Assembly (NCBI GenBank): GCA_025617745.1
Contig: CM046853.1
Location: 31,981,313 to 32,045,312, forward strand
DNA from: Heliocidaris erythrogramma
Lineage: Eukaryota; Echinodermata; Echinoidea; Camarodonta; Echinometridae
Length of the DNA: 64,000 nucleotides
Direction of reading: 5' to 3'
Of the stretch, positions 45,463-58,598 are shown piece after piece. A program made the translations under genes and the position numbers. The notes under the pieces were generated by a model that had not been told where the DNA came from, searched no databases, and saw nothing but the letters and a program-made list of their open reading frames with translations. The number at the start of each line of letters is the position of its first letter. Position 1 is the stretch's first letter.

Positions 45463-46222
45463 TCAAAAGACCCATATGTTCATGCAAAGATGCATGTGCT
45501 CATGGAAGAGAGAAATTGGAATCTGATCAGAGGTAAATATCACGGCGCTGTTACGTCACGGGAGAAGGACAGACTTCGTGTCAACACAGGGGAATACACC
45601 CGAGAAGTCAGAACAAAGACGAGAAGCTCTTCTCCTAATTGATTATGCATTCTCCGATGTCAATCGACAAAGTCCTAGCATCCTCCAGCATGGGTAGGCC
45701 TTGTCTGAGGAGCAGTCTAGTTTGAGAGCAGAGACTCTAATTTGACACTCTAACAAAATGCACTGTGTCTTGAGTGAAGCCTAACCCAGTTTTCCAATGG
45801 TAGCTACAAATAGTACAGTGTCTACAGGGTGCAGTTGATTGTTATACAGTTACGATAAAGTTGAGTTAAATTTTGAAAGAAACTGTTTCAAAGCAATTGG
45901 GAAAGGTTGATCATGTCTATATAATAATTATTGTATACTGTCAGGTTTTGGAATCATCAAAATGATAAGAAATTGACCCAATCTCGCTGAAAAGCACATG
46001 CACTTCACACCAAATTTGGTATATGGGATTGCACACACGTGGTATATGTTCGGCCAGAACATTTCAGGTATTTCTCATCGTATATGAAATATGAAGGCAT
46101 TTGAAGAGCAATCCTTTTTCAGGGGACATTTCTACTATGATTTTCTTCCAAACTGACATAAAATGTATGAGAAAGCTCACAAATAATTGGTCACCTTTCC
46201 CAAAACTCAACCTTTTCTTTAA

Positions 46223-47152
46223 AGTAGATATTCAAAGAAAATCACAAATATGGCAATTAATGTATCACTAGAAACTGGGAAGCTTACAGATGGCAATCGT
46301 ATAAGTTTTATGTCAACTGCGTATCTGGTGATTATAAAAACAACACAAATAAAAGCTCTTCTCAGCATCTGAATATCTGAGGATTCGCCAGAAATATAGC
46401 GATGTTTTGATGTCGTCACACTCGGGATCGATCCTGCTTAAGCAGACGACGTCCTATAATGAATGAACGTAATTGCAATGCAATTATTTATCAAATTATA
46501 AAGAGTTTGGTGTATTTAAACATGACCTTATTTCACACCATTATAAAGGGAAAGTGAAACTGATTCTGATAGCTAAAACCGTTTGATTGTAAATACATAG
46601 GAGAAGGGTCAATGATCAATGAAATAAACCCCACTTTCAAATTGAAAAGCCCTCCGAATAATAGCAGGATGGTATTCGTTCCCTCTTGAAACGCCGAACA
46701 TGGCCCGGTGCAAGCAGCTGAAAATACAATGGCGTCTTATTTTGTTTACAAGTGACTGATTCCTTTATTTTTTTAACGCTGCATTTTTAATCAAAATAAT
46801 ACCATACACGAAGTTAAGAGTGAGGCAACAGACTAACATTAAGACTGACGCTAGTGAAGGAAGAGAAATAAGTGAAGAGGAGATGACAAAATAGGCTCTG
46901 AAAAATGTGTAAGATGTTATGGGACATCGTCTGCTTAGACAGGACTGGTCCAGGGTGTGTTGTCACATATCTCAGCAGCGTTCGAGGAGCTCTTCAGCTG
47001 CTATATCGGGGCTGTATTTTACCGTTTTATAATTGATAATAATCATTACTTCAAATGTTTCCAAGCGTTGAATTTGGATAACCTTGTTTAATTTATGCCA
47101 TCTATGCAATAATAAGTATTAAGCCAATATTTAAAATCATTAACGTTCTACT
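46223..47152 (+). mobile_element. 930-bp TTAA-target element, copy A
   Basis: TTAA flanks at 46219-46222 and 47153-47156. Terminal inverted AGTAGA/TCTACT (the repeat is TTAAAGTAGA with the target). It carries a long internal inverted pair: GTCGTCACACTCGGGATCGA … AAGCAGACGACGTCC (46411-46454) against GGACATCGTCTGCTTA … GTGTTGTCACA (46922-46967). No transposase frame. Nearly identical to copy B, about 5.7 kb away, with about a dozen differences by eye. TTAA targets are used by piggyBac and Kolobok elements. Confidence 0.88.
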
Positions 47153-47156
47153 TTAA

Positions 47157-48148
47157 GACCCTGCAATGTTTCTTACAACTGACATGAGTCTATGCCTGCA
47201 AGCTATACTGTCAGAGCAGACAATCACTATCTGCTGGTGGTCTGTTAGAGAGAGACACTATGCTAATGTGATATACATGTACATGTACCTGTACATATGT
47301 ATATAGGCCTTGCTAATTCAGTGGTTGAAAGTCATATCTAGGATTGCTGTACAATGTATGAGCCGTCAAGTTTCAACCACAAATTGTACAATCTACAAAT
47401 GTAACCACAGTACACTATCTTATTTTTAATACGGCCATGGTTGATTTCTAGTCATATCATATCAAGAAATCTAAGGGTACCTGTAAAAAAATTTCAAAAA
47501 ATTTTCTACTGAGAAACAGAAAGAATCTATTAAACCCAAATACTTCTACAAAGATTAAACATCCTTCTTGCTCTCACTGAACAAATCATAGGTGTTGCCA
47601 ATTTAAGAATGCTGGTATATAAACTTGGGGTAAATATATGTAAATGCAACACTGTACAGTTTTGCTGGGCAAAACTAATGTTATTGTTATCCAGTCTAGA
47701 AGATCACTTAGAATTTGACTTTGTTATCTAGTACAGTGTTTGTGTAGAAATACTGAAGAAGTATGAGATGAAAGACTAAAAGTGAGAGATGGTATGTTAG
47801 ATCATTTGAAGTGAGCCAGTCCCGCAAGGGGCAAGCAGTATGAATTATGAATTGAAAAATAGGCCAATCTTCATGTATGATGGAAAGGGTGTAAGGTACC
47901 AAAGCAAGGTTAAGTACTAGCAACCTAGATGAGATAAATCTGCGACAATAGCAGACTATGCTGCAGCACATGTCAAGAGGGATACCTCATAAAAAAACAG
48001 AGGTGCTTCCACTCTCCCAACTGAACGTGATTCCTTGAATTAGTGGGAGGCGACCGCAACAAGATATGGGATTCTTGAGAAAATGAAAATAAATGATTCT
48101 ATTTTTAAGGGCCTGTTTTGTTCTTCAGTTCCCATCCTCCTCCTTTTT

Positions 48149-48179
<31 letters not shown>

Positions 48180-49227
48180 GGGGGGGGGGGGGAGGGTTGC
48201 TTGTCATAGGTTTTTGTGTAACCACCTCCTCTTGTCTGATTTTTTTTTAAATTGGGGGTGTTAAGTCAACAGCCTGAAAATCAGATGACATTTTTCTTTT
48301 TCTTTCTTTCTTTTGCTTGTCAGAATTTTTGGAATTGGAACCCCCTCCCCCTCCTCCCCTTTAACTACATCATGAAACCATGGAGCTGCCCCAGGAAGGA
48401 GTATGATGATAATTATACTGAGAGAAACCTTACAAGCTACAAGGTCAGGGAGAAAGGGAAGGCAGAAAGGCTTGGCATATCTAACAGGAGATTATGAAAG
48501 AGAAAGAGAAGGTAAATAAGCTTACAAAAGGGATTGTATCATCCTAAAAAGTAGCATTTGTTATTTTCAAAAGCCCTTGTCAAGGGCAAATAGGAGATTT
48601 AGAGCTTCGGGTGAAGTGTACATACAAAACTGCTAAAATAGAATGACAGTATGACTCATTGACTTTCTTGATATTGACACAACTCAATCATCTCTTCCAT
48701 GCACTCTTTTTTTTTATATCACTAAAACTTTGAATCTGTCATTTCTAACTTCCTGAAAGGGTACCAATCACCAATAAATATTTTAATCTGTAAGTTAGAG
48801 GTTCCATGTTTTCATACTATATTCAAAATATGGACTTTGAATATTACTTCTATAAAGCGATATTGCAAGTTTAATTACATTCTAAAATTATTATTTCAGG
48901 TTATTGGTATACTTTTACAATATTCACAAAAGTGTAACCATACTGTGACCCAGAAATGCATGATATGAAATAATTATTACTTTGTTCTGAAATGCTAATC
49001 CAAATGTGTGACAAAGAACATGCAAACTGCCTATAATGCCTGCTATGATGCAATAACTGTCAGCATACAAAGAGTTCCAAATCTATTTTACAGGTATCAC
49101 ATTTCTCTCTAAAGATGGGATGGATGGATGAAAAAATTAAAGATGCTCACTATCTATAAATTTTATCCAGAAGGAGGGGGGTTGACCGATAGAAACCAAA
49201 CTGGAGCAGTTGTTTTATTATTCTAAC
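47157..49227. other. Nothing recognised; T/G homopolymer block
   Basis: A T18-C-T18-G14-type block lies at about 48145-48192. No exon or TIR pair seen. Confidence 0.4.
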
Positions 49228-49670
49228 CCCCTGTTCCGACGCTATTCAGTTTATACCGAAACTCGATAAAGAAACGACGTATAAAGAATCATCGTATAGC
49301 TAACGGGTCGTTCAGACGCATATTGCGACCGTCGTGAAAAAGGTGGTATAGATGCGCAGTTTCCCACTGCGCGTGTTGTTATGATCACGAGGTATCCGCT
49401 AGCCCCCCTGCCTGGATTTCCTCTTCCACCTTTCACGCACGCTCCCGTTAAGCCCCGCCCAGTTATACCGTTCTATGGTCGCCATACGTTCAGACGGACA
49501 CGGAACAGTGATTCTTTATCGAGTTCTAGTTCGAAACGATGCTCTGACCCTCGTTTCGCTATACGTCGTTTCGCTAGTCAGCGTTCACACGCAAAATTTC
49601 ATCGTATAGCTATACCGTTCTAGTAAAGCTATACCGTTTTGGTATAGATTTTTAGCGTCTGAACACCCTG
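49228..49670. mobile_element. 443-bp MITE with GTTCNGACGCTA termini
   Basis: The left CTGTTCCGACGCTATTCAGT, TTATACCGAAAC pairs with the right GTTTTGGTATAGATTTTTAG, CGTCTGAACACCCTG. The inside is CpG-rich with repeats of CTATACCGTT and ATCGTATAGCTA and inner pairing (ACTCGATAAAGAA/TTCTTTATCGAGT). Non-coding. Confidence 0.7.
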
Positions 49671-51748
49671 TATAAGGTGACAAAATTTAGGAAAAAATGG
49701 ACTATAATCAAACCCCACCCTAACCACATTCCTTCACTGGGTGCTATGTCATTTCCCCTTTTCTAACCACCATGAAGTAACATGGTTCATGAATTTTTTT
49801 ATAAATTCAGATCTTATCACCTATCATTCTTGTCATGTTACCTCAACACCTATATTAGCGATGCCAAAAAGGGGGACATTTATAAATAGATGGCCAGACA
49901 CTCCTGACAAGGTTTATAACACATGAAGAAAAAAATGGGTTTCAGGCCTCAACTTATATACTGGATTTGTAAAAAGAGAAGTATGGTTCAAGAAGTCACA
50001 AAAGATCTGCTTTCTTAATGAAATGTTATGATAAAATATACTGCAAGAGCCCACATGCAGTTCTCTCTCTTTTCCCCCCTTTTTTTTTAAAGTCTGTAAG
50101 AGGCAGTTTGATGGGCAAATGAAAAGCATTCGTTGATTGTATTCAAACTCATCAATAACAAAGAACATGGAAGAACAGAACCTTTTAAAACAAGCTTTTG
50201 TTTTATCAGATAAGGACATTTTCTTTCAAAGCATAAAAGTGATGATTCAAAAAGTGAAACCTTTGCTTTATGAAACAGTGATATTATGAAAATAAAATTC
50301 TGGATATGGGTTCAATATCACAGGTAAAATACGTAAACGTACAACAAAAGTACAGAAATCATAAATTGTGCTACATTTTCATACCTGAATAATTGCTTTT
50401 TATTGACATATGGTAAGGCACAAACTCATAAATATGATAATTACCAGAAAGGCATAAATATCTGATAATAACTTCCAATTACTTATCAGACTATACATGC
50501 ACACTGATATCTATTTTGAGTTTGCAGAGTGCTCTGTGGGGGATCGTTGGCTGGGAAAGAGCACGAAGTGCACTTTAGCATCTACTTTCCATGAATATTG
50601 CAGTATTGTCAACTGGGAACAGTCAGATCAGCATTGACTTTCACTGACAGGAATCAATGTAGCATTAAAAAAAAAAAAAACTCTGCACAAGTGAATTGAA
50701 AACATTTATTTTCATCCTCTTTTTTATTGGGGGGGGGGGGGGTAGGGTTGGTTAAGTATCGGTTGATTCAGGTATTTTTCTTTTCGTGATGATATACATA
50801 CGTGTTCAGCTTACTCGTTACTTTTCGCATTGGATAGCATTATCTCACGGGATTGAAATAATATAAAACAAATCCTGTACATGGAAGCACAGCATAATGC
50901 AGGGCCTTAGTGTGGGTCCATGCAGGCATTGGGGGGACACTGGCAGACAAGGCTGCATGGTGGCGTGGGGGGGGGGGGGGGGGCGGCCACTGGTAATACT
51001 AGATGGACAAAATGCAGGAGACCAAGGCCATTGTGTACAGGTAGGGTGCAAGAAGGGGGTCATATCATATCCTTTTCATCATACCTTCCTCTTCTCCCTT
51101 TCTTTATCTATTTTTCTTTCTTTTATTTTCTTCTTTTTACAACTTGATTGGGAAGCATATACTCTTCCTTCATACATGTAGCTGATCTACAACCTACATG
51201 TATGAAACATTTAAATGTTTTGAGTCCATGTTTTCTAAGTCTACAACCCTAATGGTACCTTCCATGATTGACTACAACCATTGTCTTTAAGTTTGAAAGG
51301 TTAATTTTGATTAGCAATCAGAGACATGTTGAGTTTGGCATTAACTAGCTGTTTTCTTTCCTACAAATATAAAAGTATAAAGCACTATTCCTAAAGGTTC
51401 ATCTGCACCTGCAACGGCTAGACACTTGGGTGTCGCAGCATTGTATATTGATGAGCTCCCTCCAAAATATACATAAGATTGCTGGCTTACTCTGAAACTA
51501 CTGCTGTTTGATGAAAGCAATTGCCGTTACTATCTGGGGTGCTAGAAAAGTGACTATTTCATCACGCAAATCATTGATGGAAATTTATATCAAGCTTCTA
51601 CAAAATATTTGTCATAACAAATGTAAACAGGAAATCTGATTCATATTAGGCTCTGATTTTTATCAAGTTTATATTACATTGTACATTATTTTGCATCAAT
51701 AACTGTGTACATATATTATATTCTATAAATACCCTATATTCATCTGCA
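49671..51748. other. Nothing recognised; G runs
   Basis: G12 near 50731 and G17 near 50968, each in low-complexity sequence. The apparent Gly-rich frame at 50897-51181 is an artefact. Confidence 0.4.
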
Positions 51749-51803
51749 GAGAGCCAAAAAGGTGTTAACTTCTTACATCCTTTCTAATGCCCTTCTGGCT
51801 CTC
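51749..51803. mobile_element. Mini-hairpin family H2, copy 2
   Basis: GAGAGCCAAAAAGGTGTTAA … CTAATGCCCTTCTGGCTCTC. Confidence 0.65.
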
Positions 51804-51938
51804 ATCACATCAGTCATATTGTAAAAGATCGTATTGGTTTCAAATGTCTACTCTAAACAAAATATACAATAAATCATCGAATTATAGCAACTGAAATGTT
51901 CACCATATGCCTTCACTAAGCTGTATTGTTCACCTTAA

Positions 51939-52870
51939 AGTAGATATTCAAAGAAAATCACAAATATGGCAATTAATGTATCACTAGAAACTGGGAAGCT
52001 TACAGATGGCAATCGTATAAGTTTTATGTCAACTGCGTATCTGGTGATTATAAAAACAACACAAATAAAAGCTCTTCCCAGCATCTGGAATATCCGAGGA
52101 TTCGCCAGAAATATAGCGATGTTTTGATGTCGTCACACTCGGGATCGATCCTGCTTAAGCAGACGACGTCCTATAATGAATGAACGTAATTGCAATGCAA
52201 TTATTTATCAAATTATAAAGAGTTTGGTGTATTTAAACATGACCTTATTTCACACCATTATAAAGGGAAAGTGAAACTGATTCTGATAGCTAAAACCGTT
52301 TGATTGTAAATACATAGGAGAAGGGTCAATGATCAATGAAATAAACCCCACTTTCAAATTGAAAAGCCCTCCGAATAATAGCAGGATGGTATTCGTTCCC
52401 TCTTGAAACGCCGAACATGCCCCGGTGCAAACAGCTGAAAATACAATGGCGTCTTATTTTGTTTACAAGTGACTGATTCCTTTATTTTTTTAACGCTGCA
52501 TTTTTCATCAAAATAATACCATACACGAAGTTAAGAGTGAGGCAACAGACTAACATTAAGGCTGACGCTAGTGAAGAAAGAGAAATAAGTGAAGAGGAGA
52601 TGACAAAATAGACTCTGAAAAATGTGTAAGATGTTATGGGACATCGTCTGCTTAGACAGGACTGGTCCAGGGTGTGTCGTCACATATCTCAGCAGCGTTC
52701 GAGGAGCTCTTCAGCTGCTATATCGGGGGCTGTATTTTACCGTTTTATAATTGATAATAATCATTACTTCAAATGTTTCCAAGCGTTGAATTTGGATAAC
52801 CTTGTTTAATTTATGCCATCTATGCAATAATAAGTATTAAGCCAATATTTAAAATCATTAACGTTCTACT
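51939..52870 (+). mobile_element. 930-bp TTAA-target element, copy B
   Basis: TTAA flanks at 51935-51938 and 52871-52874; AGTAGA/TCTACT tips; 932 bp. Colinear with copy A (46223-47152), same orientation. Differences include two single-base insertions and about ten substitutions by eye. The flanking DNA of the two copies is unrelated, so this is two insertions rather than a segmental duplication. Confidence 0.88.
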
Positions 52871-52874
52871 TTAA

Positions 52875-55800
52875 AGTTGTCAGCAGCATTATTGCTATTC
52901 CACCATATGAAAATAACCTAATTAATCTCTCTCTCAGCCTCTCACCCACTCTCTGTTATACACAGGTGATCAAAGCATACAAATCTTTTGAAAGCCCCAA
53001 TCATTCACACAGCAGGCAAAATGAATTAAACACAGCGTCAGACTCCCCTGCCTTTCCACGTGATACTAGTCTCATTTCCATAACAATAGAACTCTCCAGA
53101 CAGAACAAGTACAAGTAGGCCTCAATTCACAATCAGAAGAAAAGGACGGATAAATTGAGCAATCTACATGCAAACCTCTAATGAATTCTGTATTTCAAAT
53201 TGTGTCAAATATTCACCTAATGGTAATTTGGGCATCAAAAGATTTTTAACCCCTTCCAAACCATGGGCTCCAGAATACCAGTGAATGTTTTACTATACAT
53301 TTGGATGAAAATTTGATTTGCTTTATCCTGAAAACAACACATTATACACACAATGTAAAGGTGTCTCTACTCTCCGTAAAAGATATTTAATGCCAAACTA
53401 TTTATTTATGTGAATGAAACTAAGATTTAAGACCCCAAATTTCACTCTTAAAAGTTCATATCGGATAAGTATTAACACTTATTACAGCACAGAAAGGGTC
53501 AAGCATGACCATACTCTCAATATAGAACATAATAGAATATAATTCTTGCTCCAAAACCTTAACAATAACAAATCCTTTCCAGTGGACTTAAAATTCTTCA
53601 TCACCTCTGTAACGAAAGTACATTGTGAAGAGCTGTGGAATAAATAGCTGAGTAAAAACATAACCTTTCTTGTCTGACTTCAAATTAGCCATCACAACAT
53701 GTCTTAAAGTGATTTGGTAACTTTGTAGAAGCTTGATAAAATCTGAGTTGCCTGGCCTTACATGCTAGTGTATGTAGAATGGAGTAAAAATGAAGTCCAA
53801 GGGGAAAATCACTTCAAAATCATCATATCCTTCACAAAAGTAAACATATGCAAGTGACCGGAAATGCCAGACTCATTTACCCCCATAGACTCAGTGTTAG
53901 ACTAAAGCGTATGGCCATACGCTTTCGGAAATGGGAGTATTCAGTCATAGATATCTTAATAATAGCATTATATATTTGAAAACCTTTCTATGCCTGGCTA
54001 TTTATTTATCCTTCTGAACATCATTATACAAGACAGATATCAAAATTCAACAATTTATTAAATCAAACCTTCATAAAGTTACCGCATATCTTTAAAGTGA
54101 AGAGCTGTGGAATAAATCATTAAGTCTTGAAACCAATCTGTCACCCAGTGGGTGGACGAGATTAAGTTCACTGTCATGCTCTCTTTGCCTAGGATAGCAC
54201 CCTAGCTAGCCACCACTGATCATGTTACATTAATCTGACCTAAGCTTATAAACAACACTTACATGACTAGTCTCCATTCCTGATCATTCAATGATGAAAA
54301 CCAATATTCTAAGCATTTTTTACATGTTCAAAAAATCTTCAATAAGCTAGCAGATCATTAGAAAGTAATGTTGATCATTAGCTTTATCTCTGTTAAAGCA
54401 TGATCCTAGAATATTTGGCAAAGTTGTGGCAACTATAAAAGTCAAGAGTTTTGAAGGGTCTGGATACTGTAGACTGGGTAGGAATGTTGGAGAGAATACC
54501 TACAGAAGTGTGTCTACATCTAATGTAGATGGGTGAATCAGGAATAACATTATTGTATAATATGTAACCTACACATTGTAGACAAATGTTTGCTATTATG
54601 GGTATGGTGGCCTAAGGAAATGTAGAAAACACGATACATAATATGTCTAATTTCTTGAGTAAACTTTTTAATCTGTCAAAATAACCAGGCAAAGACTGAA
54701 ATAAATGTCAGGAAATAAAATAAACTGGAAAGATGACATAGCTTGTATATTATCTCATACGTGTATGAAACACAGGCCGCAGGCAAGTTGATGTATATAC
54801 ATGTACAGGTTCACATACTAGCACGTAATTAACCCAGGCTTTACTATACATCATGTGAATACCATTATATTGATTAATGTTCCTAATGCTTTTATCTGCC
54901 ACTTAATCTGCCTAACAGGAAAGGAAATAAATGTAGAGCATATATTACACTCTCCTTCTCCTTGGATTCCCTTGCCTGACCCAAGGATGTCCTTATTTTC
55001 ACATCCACGTATTAAACACTTTTCAGCCATCTTTGTTGACCAGATATTTAAACCCCACTTATCATCACTGAGAGACGGGGAAAAGGGAAGGCACTGCAAC
55101 TGGAATAGTCCTTTTCAGATGGATCCACATTTTGCTCTCTTCATTATTTTTCCTTTGCATATTAAGGTCCACAGCAAAATTTGGGTTTTCACTTTAAAAA
55201 CCCAACAAAAATCTTGAACAAACCACAGACCACAGGACAATGATGTGATTAAGAACCTGTGAACATGCCAAAACAAGCTTTTGTCCACATCATTTTCCTT
55301 CCTAGTACCCCCATTCGCAACCAATTCTCGGTGAACAAACTGAATAGAGTGCAAATCTGCGGCATTTTCTCCTCCATACAGAATCTCATTTTTCTAAGGG
55401 ATGATCTTTCTCCAAACATGTGACAGCGAGATGATGATTGCGAATGGGTTGGTTGATGAGTACGGACGGTTGTTTAGATCTACCTGACGGCCACTTTCTG
55501 ATCAAAGATTACACCCAGTCCCACACTTCTCAATCAATGAGTGGAATGTAAAATGGCACTGACATGTAAGATATATATATACACACAAGTGTATTTCAAC
55601 ATGTAAAATGAGGGGGCTATCTTGACAATCTTCATAAGACTACCACAAGGGCTTCAGGATTCAGGTTTTGTATAATCAGGTAAGTCAAGACTTTGAATTT
55701 TGTAAGTGGACTTTGAGTAAACGAGAAAGTGGCAATGTTAAAAGCATGCACCACAGTGGCTACAACAGAAGGTTCAAGTTATACTTGAACAGTCTTTAAG

Positions 55801-57650
55801 TGGAAAGATGGAAGGATAGATGGTGAGAGGAAGATGGTTACCGACAGTAAAACAACTGAAGAAAAACAGAAGGAGAGCAACGTTGAAAATGATCAAACAC
55901 CCTCAAAATAGAGATGACTAGCTCAGACCGGTCGCCTATGTTAAAGGTAATGCATTAGAAGGAGAAGGAGTTGTAGGCCCATGCATCTGTTTCTTTGTTA
56001 TTCTTTGGTAATCACGACCAGTCTAGTGACTATCAGAGTCCAAAGTCTATGTCATGTTTTCAATGACAGAGGCAACTTCTTGAAGAAAGGTCAGAAAAAT
56101 CAAATAACAAATCAAAACAAAAGGCTTTACTTTACCTCCTACGTAACCTATGTAATGGGATTTCAATACTATAAGACCAATTCATTTCTATAAAGAGACT
56201 AAATTACGTACATGTTTATCACACAATATTCTTCACAGCAATGTTCATTTTCTTTTTCCAAATTTTACTCTTATTCTGATTATAACAATTAGACATTTTG
56301 AACAGTATATGCATCTGTACCTATTGTAGGCTATACACAGGGCTCGACACTCACTGGCACCCTCTTAGTGTCAAGCTGCGCATGGGCTCTCAATGTCAAC
56401 TGTGCCCCACCCCCCATTTTTTTAAATTTAAACAGGGGCCCATTTAAAATTGAAATGGGGCCTCCAGTGAAAAAAGTTAGTGCGGAGCTCTCCAGTGGGC
56501 TATACATGATCACAAATATATGCCTGCCCTACTAAAACTCTGGTCACCATAATATGCTGAAGCTCCAAGGGAATACATCCAGCAGCGCCAAGAAAGCTCG
56601 GGTTGGATTCAGCAAATAGGGAAGACCTTGTGAGGCCTCTTGTTGCTCAAGCTTCTCAGTAAAAGGAACCTGCGAGCCTGCATCTGGTGATATGATGCAT
56701 CACTGAAGATATAAAGAGGTCTTATCCGAACTGATTCAGCTCATTCTTTGGAAAGATCAACTTCCCTTCCTCCAACATGAATACACAGACCCTTATACTC
56801 TTTGAGAGTTCTTAATCCCTTCATCTAAAACCATTATACTAAATCCCTTTTTTATTCCTTTTTAAATATACATGTACCTGCATATCTATTGTACTACACA
56901 TTTCTTCACATTATCCTGAATGTAGGTATGTTGATTTTTGTCATCTTTCTCTGCAGAAGAAACTTTGAAATGTATGCTTAAAGTTATTAAATAAAGCATA
57001 TCTAGTTTCACATCTACATGACTCTCATTTTAAACAATGCAACATACAATTTAATTAATTCATCTCATACATGTTTCTAAAGATACCAACATATCTACAG
57101 GGTATAACTAAATAACAGTACCAAAGAGAGTGATATATTGGACAGTAATTGCAGTACTCAATAAGGACAACGCTATTACCAATACAGGTACATGTGTTCA
57201 TATGCAAGATTGGACAAAACCCCTCTTTTCTCACTTTTCAATGTGCCATTTCTTCTAGGGTCAGTGTGAATTAGAGCATACCAAAATTAAGGTTTTCTTT
57301 TTGGTACTTCCCCATTAAATACAGAAGCCTGAAACCACTGATATTGCTACCAAACTATCACTGTAGTTTTCAAAACAACTTCTGGGTAAATAGTAATATT
57401 GTAGGTTCATTTCCTTTGAATTTCCTTTGAAATTCCTGTTGCTTGTATTCCTAATTTGTTGGGTTCCAGGATAAAGGCTCAACTCTTTTTATGACCAATT
57501 TTCCTTTGAAAATAAAATTAGCACAATTTTCATTCATCCAGAATAGAGATTGCAATTTCCCTTCAATTTATTATTACTTTTTTTTTTGCTATTGGTGGTT
57601 TCACAATAATAAATTGTTTGATAATTCTAGATTCATGGACAATAGCATAT
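52875..57650. other. Long stretch without recognised genes
   Basis: A perfect 22-bp palindrome lies at 53914-53935 (core CGTATGGCCATACG). GAAGAGCTGTGGAATAAAT recurs at about 53627 and 54100. No exon-like frame; the frame at 54855-55217 has no family resemblance. Confidence 0.4.
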
Positions 57651-58299
57651 GTGACCCTCTACCACAAAACGACCAATAAGTCGCAATGGGATTTTTAGAG
57701 TAAACAGCTGAAATAGGTGGTTTGGCGTGGAAATTTTGATTGTAAGTTTTTTCTATTTTCTGATAGTTCATTTATTGCTCTACCATCTGACAAAATTTCA
57801 GGTTAAAATACCATGTTGAAATATGTTTTTACTCTCATTCAAAATGACCATGTTTTCCTGGACATTCAAACTCTGTGTGTCAACTTGCTGGGATTGTACT
57901 TCACATCGCTTTTCTGGTATAGCTTAAAAACTATGCACTGTCTGATATTCAAAATCTAAAGAAACATAGAAATATATCTAATCTGAAGGTATGAAAAGTT
58001 TCAACCCAATCCAATTAGTACTTCACAGTGTATGCTAGAGAGTTTTGACTCAACCTTTTGTGCGCCGAACAATGGGATACAGATTAGGTGCTCTTAAATG
58101 GTCACTCTTCTTTAGAGCCCCTTTTCTCTATTGTTTTGGTCATTAGTCTGTCTGACATCGTAATTTACAAGGGTTTGCTTAGTCCATACAAGACAAGTTA
58201 TATATCATTTTAAAGCTTAGAATCTAAGCTTTAAAAATGTGTTGAAATTTAAAAAACCTACATTTCCGACTTATTGGTCATTTTGTGGTAGAGGGTCAC
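57651..58299. mobile_element. 649-bp TIR element (GTGACCCTCTACCACAAAA)
   Basis: The ends GTGACCCTCTACCACAAAAC, GACCAATAAGTC and GACTTATTGGTC, ATTTTGTGGTAGAGGGTCAC are near-perfect 32-bp inverted repeats, flanked by ATAT on both sides. Non-coding inside. Sharp ends indicate a fairly young copy. Confidence 0.9.
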
Positions 58300-58539
58300 A
58301 TATAATGCTCTTACCAGAAGTGCAATGAACACCAGTAATAACTACGGTAATCATTTGCAAAGATCTCAGAGGTATTGCAGCCAAGCAAGCAATTTGGGTG
58401 TTTTTCAGCAGCCCAATATTATAATTACTGCCATTATACAGCATGGCCATAAAATGTACAGTGACTACAGGTCCATGGCTCTAGGTAAATACTTGATACA
58501 CCTGCAGTTACATGCAATAAAATCATAACAGTCCATTTG

Positions 58540-58598
58540 GAGACAGAAGGGCATTAACTCATATACTTTAACAGAGAGTTAACGCCCTTCTGGCTCTC
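58540..58598. mobile_element. Mini-hairpin family H2, copy 3
   Basis: GAGACAGAAGGGCATTAACT … GAGTTAACGCCCTTCTGGCT, CTC; the best-paired member. Confidence 0.75.

Noticed and set aside
46219-47156. Reading the 46.2 and 51.9 kb twins as LTRs of one long element
   Set aside because: They have TTAA flanks and inverted tips of a DNA transposon, each with its own target copy, and no retroelement genes lie between.
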